Below are positions 23,406 through 36,965 of a DNA stretch of 64,000 nucleotides, in pieces. The translations under genes were made by a program, and so were the position numbers. Within the stretch, counting starts at the first letter, position 1. Each line of letters opens with the position of its first letter. The DNA comes from Scylla paramamosain (Eukaryota; Arthropoda; Malacostraca; Decapoda; Portunidae). The notes under the pieces were generated by a model that did not search any database, was not told the origin of the DNA, and worked only from the letters and a program-made list of their open reading frames with translations. The stretch lies in contig NC_087155.1 in NCBI RefSeq assembly GCF_035594125.1, forward strand, positions 3,216,192 through 3,280,191, written 5' to 3'.

Positions 23406-26400
23406 CACACAAGAAGCAAGCTCTTTGTGGCTGCATCCAGGCTACAATCTCGATGTGGCTGCTTTCAGTCACCAATCTCGTTGTGGCTAAATCATAGCAA
23501 AAATCTTGTTGTTGCTGCATCGAGTCATTAATCTCGTTGTGGTGCATCAAGGCAATATTCTTGTTGTGGTTCCATCGAGGCAACAATCTCGTTGTGGCTG
23601 TTTTGAGGCAACAGTCTCGTTGTGGCTGCATCGAGGTACCAATCTCGTTGTGGTTGCATCGAATTAACAATCTTGTAGCTTCATCGAGGCAACAAGCTCG
23701 TTGTGGCTGCATTAATGCAACATTTACTTTTTGGGTGCATCGAAGCACCAATCTCGTTGTGGCTGCATCGAACTATCCCTCTCGTTGCGGCTGAATCGAG
23801 GCAACAATCTCGTTGTGGCTGCATTGAGCAAACCGCTTTCTTGTGGCTGCATTGAGGCAACAATCTCCTTGTGCCATCAAGGCAACAATCTCGTTGTCGC
23901 TGCATCAAGCTAATCCATTCATTGTGGCTTCATCGAGGCAACAATCTCGTTGTGGCTGCATCGAGCCAACCCCCTCGTTGTGGCAGAATCGAGGCACCAC
24001 TATCATTGTGGTCGCATGAAGGTAACAGTCTTGTTGTTGCTTCATCGAGGCAACAATCTTGTTGTGGAAACATGCGGGCAACAATCTCTTTGTGGGTGCA
24101 TTGAGGCAACAATCTCTTTGTGGCTGCATCGAGGGAACAATCTCGTTGTGATTGCATCGATCCAACCCTCTCGTTGTGGCTGCATCGATGCAACAATCTC
24201 GTTGTGGCTGAATCGAGGCAACAATCTCGTTGTGGCTGCATCGAGGCACCAATCTCGTTGTGGCTGCATCGAAGCACCAATCTCGTTGTGGCTGCATCGA
24301 GCCAACCCCTTCGTTGTGCCAGCATCGGTGCAACAATCTCGTTGTGGCTCCATCGAGGCAGTAATGTCTTTGCGGCTGCATAGATGAACCAGTGTCGTTG
24401 TGGTTGCATCGAGCCAACCCTTTCGTTGTGCCAGCATCGGTGCAACAATCTCGTTGTGGCTCCATCGAAGCAGTAATCTCTTTGCGGCTGCATAGATGAA
24501 CCAGTGTCGTTGTGGTTGCATCGAGCCAACCCCCTTGTTTTGGCTTCATCGAAGCAACAATATCTTTGTGTTTCAATCGAGCGAACTCCCTAGTTCTGGC
24601 TGCATCGAGGAAATAATCTTGTTGTAGCTTCATCGATGCAGCTCGTTGTGGCTACATTGAGGCAACATTCCCTTTGTGGTTGCATGGAGGCACCAATCCA
24701 CATAAGGCTCCATCGAACAAACCCCTTCGTTGTGGATGCATCGAGGCAACAATCTCGTTGTGGCTGCATCGAGCCAACCCTCTCGTTGTGGCAGTATCGA
24801 TGCAAGACTCTCGTTGTGGATGCTTTGAGTCTCCAACCTCGGTGTGGCTAATTCAAGGCAATAATCTTGTCGTGGTTGTACTGAGGCATTATTCTCTTTT
24901 TGGCTGCGCCAAGGTAACAATCTCGTTGTAGTTGCATCGAGGCAACAATCTCGTTGTGATTGCATTGATGCAAAAATCTGTATTGAGGCAACAGTCTCGT
25001 TGTGGCTGCATTGAGCCAACCCCTTTGTTGTTGGTTTCCTTCGGCAACAATCTCGTTGTGGCTGCATCGATTCAACCCTTTCGTTGTGGCTGCTCCGAGG
25101 TAACAATCTCGTTGTCGCTGCATCGATGCACCAGTCTCATTGTGGCTACATCGAGCCAACCCTCTCGGTGTGGCGGTATCAAGGCAACAATCTCGTTGTG
25201 CCTGCATCGCGCAAACCCTTAGTTGTGACTGCATCGAGGATAGAATCTTGTTGTGGTTTCACTGAGACAGCAATCTCGCTGTGTCTACATTGAGGTAATA
25301 TTTTCTTTGTGACTGCATCGCTGTAGCTGCATTGAATTAACTTCCTTGTTGTTGCTGCATCAAGGCAAGAATTTCGTAGTGGCTTTATTGAGGATGTAAG
25401 CTCGTTGTGGCTGCACTGAGGCAACAGTCTCATTTTGCCTGTATCGAGGGAACTGCTTCGTTTTGTCTGCTTGGTGGAAGCAATCTCGATGTGGATGTAT
25501 GAAGCCAACCCTCTCGTTGTCGCTACATCGTGGCAAGAATCTCGTTGTGGATGCATCGAGACAACCCCTTCGTTGTATCTGCATCAAGGCAACAATCTCT
25601 TTATCGCTACATCAAGACTGCAAGCTCGTTGTGGCGTTATCGACGCAACAATCAAGGAAAAAACCTCGTTGTGGCTGCATCGAGCCAACCTCTTCTTTGT
25701 GGCTGCATTGAGGAAAAAATTTCGTTATAGCTGCATCGAGGAAACAATCTCTTTTTGCGTGCATGGAGCCAACCCCTTCGTTGTGGCTGCATCGAGTTAA
25801 CAATCTCTTTGTGGCTGCATCGTGGCAGCTGGCTCGTTGTGTTTCAATCGAGGTAACCATCTGGTTGTGGCTGCATCGAGACAACAATCTCGTTTTGGCT
25901 GAATCAAGGAAATAGTTTCTTTTTGGCTGCATCGAGTCAACAATCTCGTTGTGGCTGCATGGAGGCAACTATCCCGTTGTGGCTCCATCGAGCCAACCTT
26001 CACGTTGTGGCTACATCAAGGCAACAATGTCATTGTGGCAGCATCGGGGCAACCCCTTCATTGTGGCTGCATCGAAAAAACAATCTCATTGTATCTGCAT
26101 CGAAGCAACAAGCTCGTTCTGCCTGCATCGAGGGAACAATCCCGTTGTGGCTGCATCGAGCAAACCCCTTTGTTGTGGTTGCATCAAGTAACAATCTCAT
26201 TGTTGCTGCATCGAGGCAACAATCTTGTTGTGGCTGCATCCAGGCAACCCCTTCATTGTGGCTGCATCGAGGGAACAATCTCGTTGTGGCTGCATCCATG
26301 CAAGAAGCTCGTTGTGGCTGCATCGAGGCAAGAGTTTCTTTGTGGCTGCAAAAAGTCACAAACCTCTTTGCGGCTGCAGCGAGGCAACAGTCTTGCTGTA

Positions 26401-28588
26401 GCTGCATTGAGGACCAATCTCGTAAATGCATCAAGGCAACAATTTCATTAACGTTGCATCGAGGCAACAATCACGTTGTGGCTATATTGAGGCAACAATA
26501 TCGTTGTGGATGCATCAAGACAACCCTCTCGTTGTGGCTGCATCGAGTCAACAATCTCACTGTGGTCGCAACAAGCGAACCATTTTGTTGTGGTTACATT
26601 GAAGCAGCAAACTCGTGTATGCATCAACGCAGATATCTCTTTGTGGCTGCATCGAGGGAACAATCTCGTTGTGGCTGCGTCAAAGCAAGAATCTCTTTGT
26701 GGTTGCAACAAGGCAACGAATTCGTTTTAGTTGCATTGAAGAAACAATCTCCTTGTACGTGCATCGCGGCAGCAAGCTCCTTGGGGCTGCATCGAGGTAA
26801 CAATCTCGTTGTGGGTGCATCAGGCAAACCTCTTCGTTGTGGCTGCAGCGAGGTGAGAATCTCCTTGTGGCTGCATCTATGCATCAGTCTCTTTTTGGCT
26901 CCATGTAGCCAACGCCATCATAGTGGCTGCATCGAGACAATAATCTCGTTGTGACTGTAACCAGGGAGCAAGCTCGTTGTGGTTGCATTGAGTTAACAAT
27001 CTCGTTCTGGTAGTATCGAGGTAGCAATCTTGTTGTGGCTGCATCAAGCCAATCCCCTCGTTGTGGCTGTATCGAGGCAACAATCTCATTGTGCATGCAT
27101 GGAGCCAACCCTCTCGTTGTTGTTGCATCAAGGCACCAATCTCGTTGTGGCTGCATCGAGTCAACAATGTCGTTGTGGCTGCATCGAGGCAACAATCTCG
27201 TTGTGGCTGCATGGAGCCAACCTTTTCGTTGTGGTTGCATCGGAGCTACAATCTTATTGTGCCTGAATAGATGGAACCCATTAGTTGTGGCTGCATCGAG
27301 GCTAAAAACTTGTTGTGGCTTCATCGAGGCAGCAATATCATTGTGGGGTGCATTGAAGCAACATTATCTTTGTGGCTTCATGGAAGCTCCAATATCCTTA
27401 AGGCTGTATTTAACCAACCCCCTCTTTTTGGCTGCATCGAGTCAACAGTCTCGTTGTGGTTGAATCGAACCAACCCCTTCATTGTGGCTGCATCGAGGCA
27501 ACAATCTCCTTGTGGCTGCATCGAGGCAACAATCTCCTTGTGGCTGCATCGAGGCAACAATCTCCTTGTGGCTGCATCGAGCCTACACCCACTTTGTGGC
27601 AGTATTGAGGCAACAATCTCGTTGTGACTGCTTTGAGTCACCAACCAGGTCGTGGCTCAATGGAAGCAACAATGTTCTTGTGGCTGCATCGACGCATTGA
27701 TCTCATTGTGGCTGCATCAAGGCAACAATCTTCCTGTGGTTGCATAGAGGCAATAATGTCGTTCTGGCTGCACTGAGGCAACAAATTCGATGTGGCTGCA
27801 TCGAGGCAACCCCCTCGTTGTACCTTCTTTGGGGCAACAGTTGTGTCTGTATCGAGACAACTATCTTATTGTGACTTCATCCAGGCAGCAAGCTCGTTAT
27901 GGCGGCACTGAGGGAACATTTTGTTTGTGGCTGCATTGAGGCACCAATCTCATTGTGGCTTCATCCAGGCAGCAAGCCTGGAGGCAACATTTTCTTTGTG
28001 GTTGTATTGAGGTACCAATCTCCTTGTGGCTGCATCAAACCAACACCCTTGTTGTGGCTGGATCGAGTCAAGAATCTCATTTTGGCTGCATTGAGTCAAT
28101 CCCTTCGTTGTCACTACAGTAATCTCGTTGTGGCTGTATTAAGGAAGTAAGCTCGTTGTGGCTGCATTGAAGCAACAATCTGGTTGTGGCTCCATCGAGG
28201 GAACCCCCTCGTTTGGCTGCATGGTAGAAGCAATCTCTTTGTGGCTGCATCGAGGCAGCAATCTCATTATGGCTGTATTAAGCCAACCCCTCGTTGTTGC
28301 TGCATCGAGGCAACAATTTCGTTGTAGGTGCATCGAGTCAACCCCTTCGTTGTAGCTGCATCGAGGCAATAATCTCGTTGTGTCTGCATTAAGGCAGTAA
28401 GCTCGTTGTGGTTTCAACGATGTAACAATCTCGTTATGGCTACATGAAGCCAACCCCTCGTTGTGCCTGCATCGAGAAAACGATCTCGTTCTGACTGTAT
28501 CATGAAAACAGTTTCGTTTTAACAATCGAGTTAACAATCTCACTGTGGCTGCATCTAAGTAACTATCTTGTTGTGGCTGCAGCGAGCT
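23406..28588 (+). repeat. Satellite 2, 28-bp minisatellite, forward
   Basis: About 185 units in forward orientation. Near 27,483-27,600 neighbouring units are almost identical (three successive CTCCTTG variants); elsewhere they differ at several positions. The left arm carries one more unit than the right arm near 24,240-24,290 and one more near 27,540. The array stops abruptly at 28,588, which is also the inner edge of the inverted duplication. Confidence 0.92.
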
Positions 28589-28844
28589 TTATGCAAATTA
28601 AATTAATGTTCGGGATTTAAATGATCACTTCCTTTCTTAGCCATAAACAAAAATGTGCTGGACAAATATAACGAAAATATTAAAAAAAAAAAAAGAATAA
28701 TAATAATAATATTCGAGCCACACTCCACAGTAACGAAAGCTTTCATAAATATAGGAAGATATTGCAAAGGTCACACTGAAATATTATTTATCACCGTACA
28801 ACTATCATACCTAATTCCCGGGAGCAGACTCATTCCTTCCAAGG
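28589..28844. other. Short non-satellite spacer
   Basis: AT-rich sequence with an A-run (28,682-28,693) and an (AAT)n stretch (28,697-28,712), no recognisable coding motif, between satellite 2 and the LINE endonuclease fragment. Not repeated elsewhere in the window as far as I can see. Confidence 0.6.
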
Positions 28845-29642
28845 AAAATCAGCAAAATACCTCCTCAGGTCCCCCGAACTAGCAGAGGCAAAACGCCAGA
28901 GGCACCTTCGCTTAGGGGGATCCTGAGGAGGGATTGGAGCGATAAGACAAGATAAAGGTATGAGGTTGTGATCGGAGGAGCCCAACGGAGAAGAAAGGGT
29001 GACAGCATAAGCAGAAGGATTAGAGGTCAAGAAAAGGTCAAGAATGTTGGGCGTATCTCCAAGACGGTCAGGGATACGAGTAGGGTGTTGCACCAATTGC
29101 TCTAGGTCATGGAGGATAGCAAAGTTGTAGGCTAGTTCACCAGGATGGTCAGTGAAGGGAGAGAAAAGCCAAAGCTGGTGGTGAACATTGAAGTCTCCAA
29201 GAATGGAGATCTCTGCAAAAGGGAAGAGGGTCAGAATGTGCTCCACTTTTGAAGTTAAGTAGTCAAAGAATTTCTTATAATCAGAGGAGTTAGGTGAGAG
29301 GTATACAGCACAGATACAGCACAGATTTAGTATGAGAGTGACTCTGTAGTCGTAGCCAGATGGTGGAAAACTCGGAAGATTCAAGAGCGTGGGCACGAGA
29401 GCAGGTTAAATCATTGCGCACATAAACGCAGCATCCAGCTTTGGATCTAAAATGAGGATAGAGAAAGTAGGAGGGAACAGAAAAGGGGCTACTGTCAGTT
29501 GCCTCAGACACGTGAGTTTCAGTGAGGAAAAGAAGATGAGGTTCAGAAGAGGAGAGGTGGTGTTCTACAGATTGAAAATTAGATCTTAGACTGCGAATGT
29601 TGCAGAAGTTAATGAAGAAAAAGTTGGGGGGGGGGGTGTCAA
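28845..29642 (-). pseudogene. LINE apurinic-type endonuclease domain, frameshifted
   Basis: The open frame from about 29,642 encodes NIRSL, LFLTETHVSE and KAGCCVYVRNDL. A tandem duplication of a CAGATACAGCA-like segment near 29,305-29,325 shifts the frame, and the second frame continues with [37 protein letters not shown] and [12 protein letters not shown]. These are, in order, the Asn, Glu, Asp/Asn and SDH motifs of the exonuclease-endonuclease-phosphatase fold used by jockey-clade LINEs to nick target DNA. The catalytic residues visible are all present, so loss of function here is by frameshift and by loss of the downstream polymerase. Stop at about 28,830. Confidence 0.9.
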
Positions 29643-29968
29643 GACACTTAGGGTCGTCGACAGAAAGGCAGTCCGACCTGGGGACATTTATGGTCCCCTA
29701 CCCAGATGGGGACTCCGAGGCTGGTGTAGGACTCGTCTCGATGATTTTAAAATAATTGAGAGAAGGGTGTGTGTGTTATTAGGTGCCTATAGTTTTGTGT
29801 GGAGGAAGAGAGTTGTCTTTAGAGGGCAGGCTGTGACTGCCCCCTTGTGTTGTGAGACACAAAGTGAAACGTTCAGTGAGGTCACAGCTGGGTTTAATGA
29901 TAAGTTCACAGCACCCTGAACAGTGCTTTAGACCTTACTGGGAGTAATTATCGTTTCGGCAGGTGTCT
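28845..29968 (-). mobile_element. Jockey-type LINE 5' fragment in the palindrome spacer
   Basis: Minus-strand 5' part of a LINE, holding leader sequence (about 29,643-29,968) and the endonuclease coding part (28,845-29,642). It lacks all reverse transcriptase sequence: it breaks off just after YFADFPW. The upstream end joins satellite 2 at about 29,969. Sequence from the same endonuclease region occurs as scraps at 62,505-62,640 and 62,753-62,799, so the family is present more than once in the window. Confidence 0.85.
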
Positions 29969-31837
29969 ACTACCTCGACGCTGCCACAACGAAAGGGTTG
30001 GCTTGATGCAGCCACAACGAGATTGTTGACTCGATGCAGCCATGATGAAGGGGTTGGCTTGATGCAGCCACAACGAGATTGTTGCCTAGATGCGGCCAAA
30101 AAGAGACTGTAGCCTTGATGCAGCGACAAAGAAGGGTTTTGTTCGATGCAGTCACAACGAGATTGTTACCTCGATGCAGTCACAACGAGTTTGCTACCTC
30201 CATGCAGATACAACGATATTGTTTCCTCGATGAAGCCACAACGAAGTGGTTGCTCCTAGGCAGCCAGCAAGAGATGCTCAGATGCTTCCATGCAGCCGCA
30301 ACGAGAGGGTTGGCTCGATGCAGCCACAACGAGATTATTGCCTCGATGCAGGCAGAACAAGAGGGTTGTCTCGATGCAGCCACAACGAGGTTGGTGACTA
30401 CACCCACAAGTTCGGGGTTGGCTTGAACATGCTATTAGGAGATTGTTACCTCGATGCAGCCAAAACAAGATTCTTGCCTGGATGTAGTCACAACGAGATT
30501 GTTGCTTTGATGAAGTTACAATGAAGGGGTTGGGTCGATACAACCACAATGAGATTGTTGCCTCGATGCACTCTCAAGGAGATTGTTGCTTCGATGCAAG
30601 CACCACGAGCTTGCTGCCTCGATGCAACCACAACGAGTTTATTACCTCGATGCAGCCACAACAAAGAAGTTGGCTCGATGCAGCCAAAACGAGATTGATG
30701 CGTCGATGAAGCCACAGCGAGCTTGCTGCCTTGATTCAGCCACAACGAGATTGTTGTCTCGATGCAGCCATAACGAACGGGTTGTATCGATGCAGCCACA
30801 ACGAGAGTGTTAACTCGATGGCACAATGAGGGGGTTAGCTTGAAACAACCACAACGAGATTGCTGCCTCAATGCAGCCACAACGAGTCTCCTTCCACAAT
30901 GCACCCAAAACGAAGGGATTCCCTCGATGCAGCCATAACGAAACTGTTGTCTCGATGCAGCCACAATGAGCTTAGTTCCTCGATACAGCCACAACGAGAT
31001 TGTTGTCTCGATGCAGCCACAACGGAGATAACTCGATACAGCCACACCAAAATTATTGCCTCCATGCAGCCACAACGAGGGGGTTGGTTCGATGCAGCCG
31101 CAACGAGATTGGTGCCTCGATGCAGCCACAAAGAAAATGTTGCCTCAAAGCAGCCACAACGAGCTTACAGACCTCAATGAAGCAAAAAAAAAATTGTTGC
31201 CTCATTGCAGCCACAAATAAGGTGTTTGTTCGATGCAGGTACAATGAGACTGTTGTCTCGATGCAGCCAGAATGAATGAATTATTGCCTTGATGCAGCCA
31301 CAACGAGCTTAATGGCTCGATGCAGACACAACGAAATTGTTGGCTCGATTCAGCCACAACGAGGTTGGTGACTCAAAGCAGCCACAACGAGATTTTTGCC
31401 TCGATGCTGCCACAACGGGCTTGTTGCCTCGTTGCAGATGCAACGAGATTGTTTCTTCGATGCAGCCAAAAGGAAGTGGTTGCCCCGATGCAGCCACAAA
31501 GAGATTGTTGCTTCGATGCAGCAACAACGAAAAGCTTGTTGCCTTAATGCAGCCACAACAAGATTGTTGCCAAAACGATACTGGTGACTCGTTCCAGCCA
31601 CAACGAGACTGTTGTTTCGATGCACCAGCAAGGGGATTGCTACCTCGATGCATCCACAACGAGGGGATTTGCTCGATCCAGACACAGCGAGATTGTCTTT
31701 TCGATGCAGCCACAACGAGCTTGTTGCCTAGATACAGATACAACGACATTTTTTCTTCAATAAAACAACAACGAAGGGGTTGCCCCGATGCAGCCACAAC
31801 GAGATTCTTGCCTCGATGCATCCACAACGTGATGGTT
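29969..31837 (-). repeat. Satellite 2 in spacer, reverse
   Basis: About 66 units of the 28-bp minisatellite on the minus strand, without a partner in the left arm. It runs into the right arm at 31,838 in the same orientation and register class, so the reverse-orientation block is continuous from 29,969 to about 36,965. Confidence 0.9.
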
Positions 31838-34800
31838 AGCTCGCTGCAGCCACAACAAGATAGTTACTTAGATGCAGCCACAGTGAGATTGTTAACTCGA
31901 TTGTTAAAACGAAACTGTTTTCATGATACAGTCAGAACGAGATCGTTTTCTCGATGCAGGCACAACGAGGGGTTGGCTTCATGTAGCCATAACGAGATTG
32001 TTACATCGTTGAAACCACAACGAGCTTACTGCCTCAATGCAGACACAACGAGATTATTGCCTCGATGCAGCTACAACGAAGGGGTTGACTCGATGCACCT
32101 ACAACGAAATTGTTGCCTCGATGCAGCAACAACGAGGGGTTGGCTTAATACAGCCATAATGAGATTGCTGCCTCAATGCAGCCACAAAGAGATTGCTTCC
32201 ACCATGCAGCCAAACGAGGGGGTTCCCTCGATGGAGCCACAACCAGATTGTTGCTTCAATGCAGCCACAACGAGCTTACTTCCTTAATACAGCCACAACG
32301 AGATTACTGTAGTGACAACGAAGGGATTGACTCAATGCAGCCAAAATGAGATTCTTGACTCGATCCAGCCACAACAAGGGTGTTGGTTTGATGCAGCCAC
32401 AAGGAGATTGGTACCTCAATACAACCACAAAGAAAATGTTGCCTCCAGGCTTGCTGCCTGGATGAAGCCACAATGAGATTGGTGCCTCAATGCAGCCACA
32501 AACAAAATGTTCCCTCAGTGCCGCCATAACGAGCTTGCTGCCTGGATGAAGTCACAATAAGATAGTTGTCTCGATACAGACACAACTGTTGCCCCAAAGA
32601 AGGTACAACGAGGGGGTTGCCTCGATGCAGCCACATCGAATTTGTTGCCTCAGTGCAGCCAGAACGACATTATTGCCTCTATGCAACCACAGGAAGATTG
32701 TTGCCTTGATGCAGCCACAATGAGATCAATGCGTCGATACAGCCACAAGAACATTGTTGCTTCCATTGAGCCACGACCTGGTTGGTGACTCAAAGCAGTC
32801 ACAACGAGATTGTTGCCTCAATACTGCCACAAAGTGGAGGTAGGCTCGATGCAGCCACAAGGAGATTGTTGCCTCGATGCAGCCACAAGGAGATTGTTGC
32901 CTCGATACAGCCACAATGAAGGGGTTGGTTCGATTCAACCACAACGAGACTGTTGACTCGATGCAGCCAAAAAGAGGGGGTTGGTTAAATACAGCCTTAA
33001 GGATATTGGAGCTTCCATGAAGCCACAAAGATAATGTTGCTTCAATGCACCCCACAATGATATTGCTGCCTCGATGAAGCCACAACAAGTTTTTAGCCTC
33101 GATGCAGCCACAACTAATGGGTTCCATCTATTCAGGCACAATAAGATTGTAGCTCCGATGCAACCACAACGAAAAGGTTGGCTCCATGCAGCCACAACGA
33201 GATTGTTGCCTCGATGCAGCCACAACGACATTGTTGACTCGATGCAGCCACAACGAGATTGGTGCCTTGATGCAACAACAACGAGAGGGTTGGCTCCATG
33301 CATGCACAATGAGATTGTTGCCTCGATACAGCCACAACGAGGGGATTGGCTTGATGCAGCCACAACAAGATTGCTACCTCGATACTACCAGAACGAGATT
33401 GTTAACTCATTGCAACCACAACGAGCTTGCTCCCTGGTTACAGTCACAACGAGATTATTGTCTCGATGCAGCCACTATGATGGCGTTGGCTACATGGAGC
33501 CAAAAAGAGACTGATGCATAGATGCAGCCACAAGGAGATTCTCACCTCGCTGCAGCCACAACGAAGAGGTTTGCTTGATGCACCCACAACGAGATTGTTA
33601 CCTCGATGCAGCCCCAAGGAGCTTGCTGCCGCGATGCACGTACAAGGAGATTGTTTCTTCAATGCAGCTAAAACGAATTCGTTGCCTTGTTGCAACCACA
33701 AAGAGATTCTTGCTTTGACGCAGCCACAACGAGATTGTTCCCTCGATGCAGCCACAAAGAGATATCTGCGTTGATGCATACACGAGTTTGCTGCTTCAAT
33801 GTAACCACAACAAAATGGTTCGCTTGTTGCGACCACAGTGAGATTGTTGACTCGATGCAGCCACAACGAGAGGGTTGTCTTGATGCATCCACAACGATAT
33901 TGTTGCCTCAATATAGCCACAACGTGATTGTTGCCTCGATGCAACGTTAATGAAATTGTTGCCTTGATGCATTTACGAGATTGGTCCTCAATGCAGCTAC
34001 AGCAAGACTGTTGCCTCGCTGCAGCCGCAAAGAGGTTTGTGACTTTTTGCAGCCACAAAGAAACTCTTGCCTCGATGCAGCCACAACGAGCTTCTTGCAT
34101 GGATGCAGCCACAACGAGATTGTTCCCTCGATGCAGCCACAATGAAGGGGTTGCCTGGATGCAGCCACAACAAGATTGTTGCCTCGATGCAGCAACAATG
34201 AGATTGTTACTTGATGCAACCACAACAAAGGGGTTTGCTCGATGCAGCCACAACGGGATTGTTCCCTCGATGCAGGCAGAACGAGCTTGTTGCTTCGATG
34301 CAGATACAATGAGATTGTTTTTTTCGATGCAGCCACAATGAAGGGGTTGCCCCGATGCTGCCACAATGACATTGTTGCCTTGATGTAGCCACAACGTGAA
34401 GGTTGGCTCGATGGAGCCACAACGGGATAGTTGCCTCCATGCAGCCACAACGAGATTGTTGACTCGATGCAGCCAAAAAGAAACTATTTCCTTGATTCAG
34501 CCAAAACGAGATTGTTGTCTCGATGCAGCCACAACCAGATGGTTACCTCGATTGAAACACAACGAGCCAGCTGCCACGATGCAGCCACAAAGAGATTGTT
34601 AACTCGATGCAGCCACAACGAAGGGGTTGGCTCCATGCACGCAAAAAGAGATTGTTTCCTCGATGCAGCTATAACGAAATTTTTTCCTCAATGCAGCCAC
34701 AAAGAAGAGGTTGGCTCGATGCAGCCACAACGAGGTTTTTTCCTTGATTGTTGCGTCGATAACGCCACAACGAGCTTGCAGTCTTGATGTAGCGATAAAG

Positions 34801-36965
34801 AGATTGTTGCCTTGATGCAGATACAACGAAGGGGTTGTCTCGATGCATCCACAACGAGATTCTTGCCACGATGTAGCGACAACGAGAGGGTTGGCTTCAT
34901 ACATCCACATCGAGATTGCTTCCACCAAGCAGACAAAACGAAGCAGTTCCCTCGATACAGGCAAAATGAGACTGTTGCCTCAGTGCAGCCACAACGAGCT
35001 TACATCCTCAATAAAGCCACTACGAAATTCTTGCCTTGATGCAGCAACAACAAGGAAGTTAATTCAATGCAGCTACAGCGATGCAGTCACAAAGAAAATA
35101 TTACCTCAATGTAGACACAGCGAGATTGCTGTCTCAGTGAAACCACAACAAGATTCTATCCTCGATGCAGTCACAACTAAGGGTTTGCGCGATGCAGGCA
35201 CAACGAGATTGTTGCCTTGATACCGCCACACCGAGAGGGTTGGCTCGATGTAGCCACAATGAGACTGGTGCATCGATGCAGCGACAACGAGATTGTTACC
35301 TCGGAGCAGCCACAACGAAAGGGTTGAATCGATGCAGCCACAACGAGATTGTTGCCGAAGGAAACCAACAACAAAGGGGTTGGCTCAATGCAGCCACAAC
35401 GAGACTGTTGCCTCAATACAGATTTTTGCATCAATGCAATCACAACGAGATTGTTGCCTCGATGCAACTACAACGAGATTGTTACCTTGGCGCAGCCAAA
35501 AAGAGAATAATGCCTCAGTACAACCACGACAAGATTATTGCCTTGAATTAGCCACACCGAGGTTGGAGACTCAAAGCATCCACAACGAGAGTCTTGCATC
35601 GATACTGCCACAACGAGAGGGTTGGCTCGATGCAGCCACAACGAGATTGTTGCCTCGATGCATCCACAACGAAGGGGTTTGTTCGATGGAGCCTTATGTG
35701 GATTGGTGCCTCCATGCAACCACAAAGGGAATGTTGCCTCAATGTAGCCACAACGAGCTGCATCGATGAAGCTACAACAAGATTATTTCCTCGATGCAGC
35801 CAGAACTAGGGAGTTCGCTCGATTGAAACACAAAGATATTGTTGCTTCGATGAAGCCAAAATAAGGGGGTTGGCTCGATGCAACCACAACGACACTGGTT
35901 CATCTATGCAGCCGCAAAGAGATTACTGCTTCGATGGAGCCACAACGAGATTGTTGCACCGATGCTGGCACAACGAAAGGGTTGGCTCGATGCAACCACA
36001 ACGACACTGGTTCATCTATGCAGCCGCAAAGACATTACTGCCTCGATGGAGCCACAACGAGATTGTTGCACCGATGCTGGCACAACGAAGGGGTTGGCTC
36101 GATGCAGCCACAACGAGATTGGTGCTTCGATGCAGCCACAACGAGATTGTTGCCTCGATTCAGCCACAACGAGATTGTTGCATCGATGCAGCCACAACGA
36201 GAGGGTTGGATCGATGCAATCACAACGAGATTGTTCCCTCGATGCAGCCACAAAGAGATTGTTGCCTCAATGCACCCACAAAGAGATTGTTGCCCGCATG
36301 TTTCCACAACAAGATTGTTGCCTCGATGAAGCAACAACAAGACTGTTACCTTCATGCAACCACAATGATAGTGGTGCCTCGATTCTGCCACAACGAGGGG
36401 GTTGGCTCGATGCAGCCACAACGAGATTGTTGCCTCGATGAAGCCACAATGAATGGATTAGCTTGATGCAGCGACAACGAGATTGTTGCCTTGATGGCAC
36501 AAGGAGATTGTTGCCTCAATGCAGCCACAAGAAAGCGGTTTGCTCAATGCAGCCACAACGAGATTGTTGCCTCGATTCAGCCGCAACGAGAGGGATAGTT
36601 CGATGCAGCCACAACGAGATTGGTGCTTCGATGCACCCAAAAAGTAAATGTTGCATTAATGCAGCCACAACGAGCTTGTTGCCTCGATGAAGCTACAAGA
36701 TTGTTAATTCGATGCAACCACAACGAGATTGGTACCTCGATGCAGCCACAACGAGACTGTTGCCTCAAAACAGCCACAACGAGATTGTTGCCTCGATGGA
36801 ACCACAACAAGAATATTGCCTTGATGCACCACAACGAGATTAATGACTCGATGCAGCAACAACAAGATTTTTGCTATGATTTAGCCACAACGAGATTGGT
36901 GACTGAAAGCAGCCACATCGAGATTGTAGCCTGGATGCAGCCACAAAGAGCTTGCTTCTTGTGTG
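31838..36965 (-). repeat. Satellite 2, reverse, right arm
   Basis: Partner of 23,406-28,588 with two 28-bp units fewer. No gene seen; long open frames are periodic satellite translations. Confidence 0.9.

Noticed and set aside
22849..23751. 300-codon open frame spanning the orientation switch
   Set aside because: The frame passes from reverse to forward satellite 2 text with two unrelated peptide periodicities, which shows it follows the repeat and not a gene.
25923..26954. 343-codon open frame with a cysteine-containing periodic peptide
   Set aside because: It is satellite 2 read in one frame: period of 28 residues equals three 28-bp units, equivalent frames are open on the other strand, and start and stop differ between the two arms by unit number. 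Not a repeat protein on present evidence.
21683..28588. CRISPR array (28-bp direct repeats)
   Set aside because: Units are adjacent without unique spacers, the genome is eukaryotic, and the variable half is a diverged part of the same unit.
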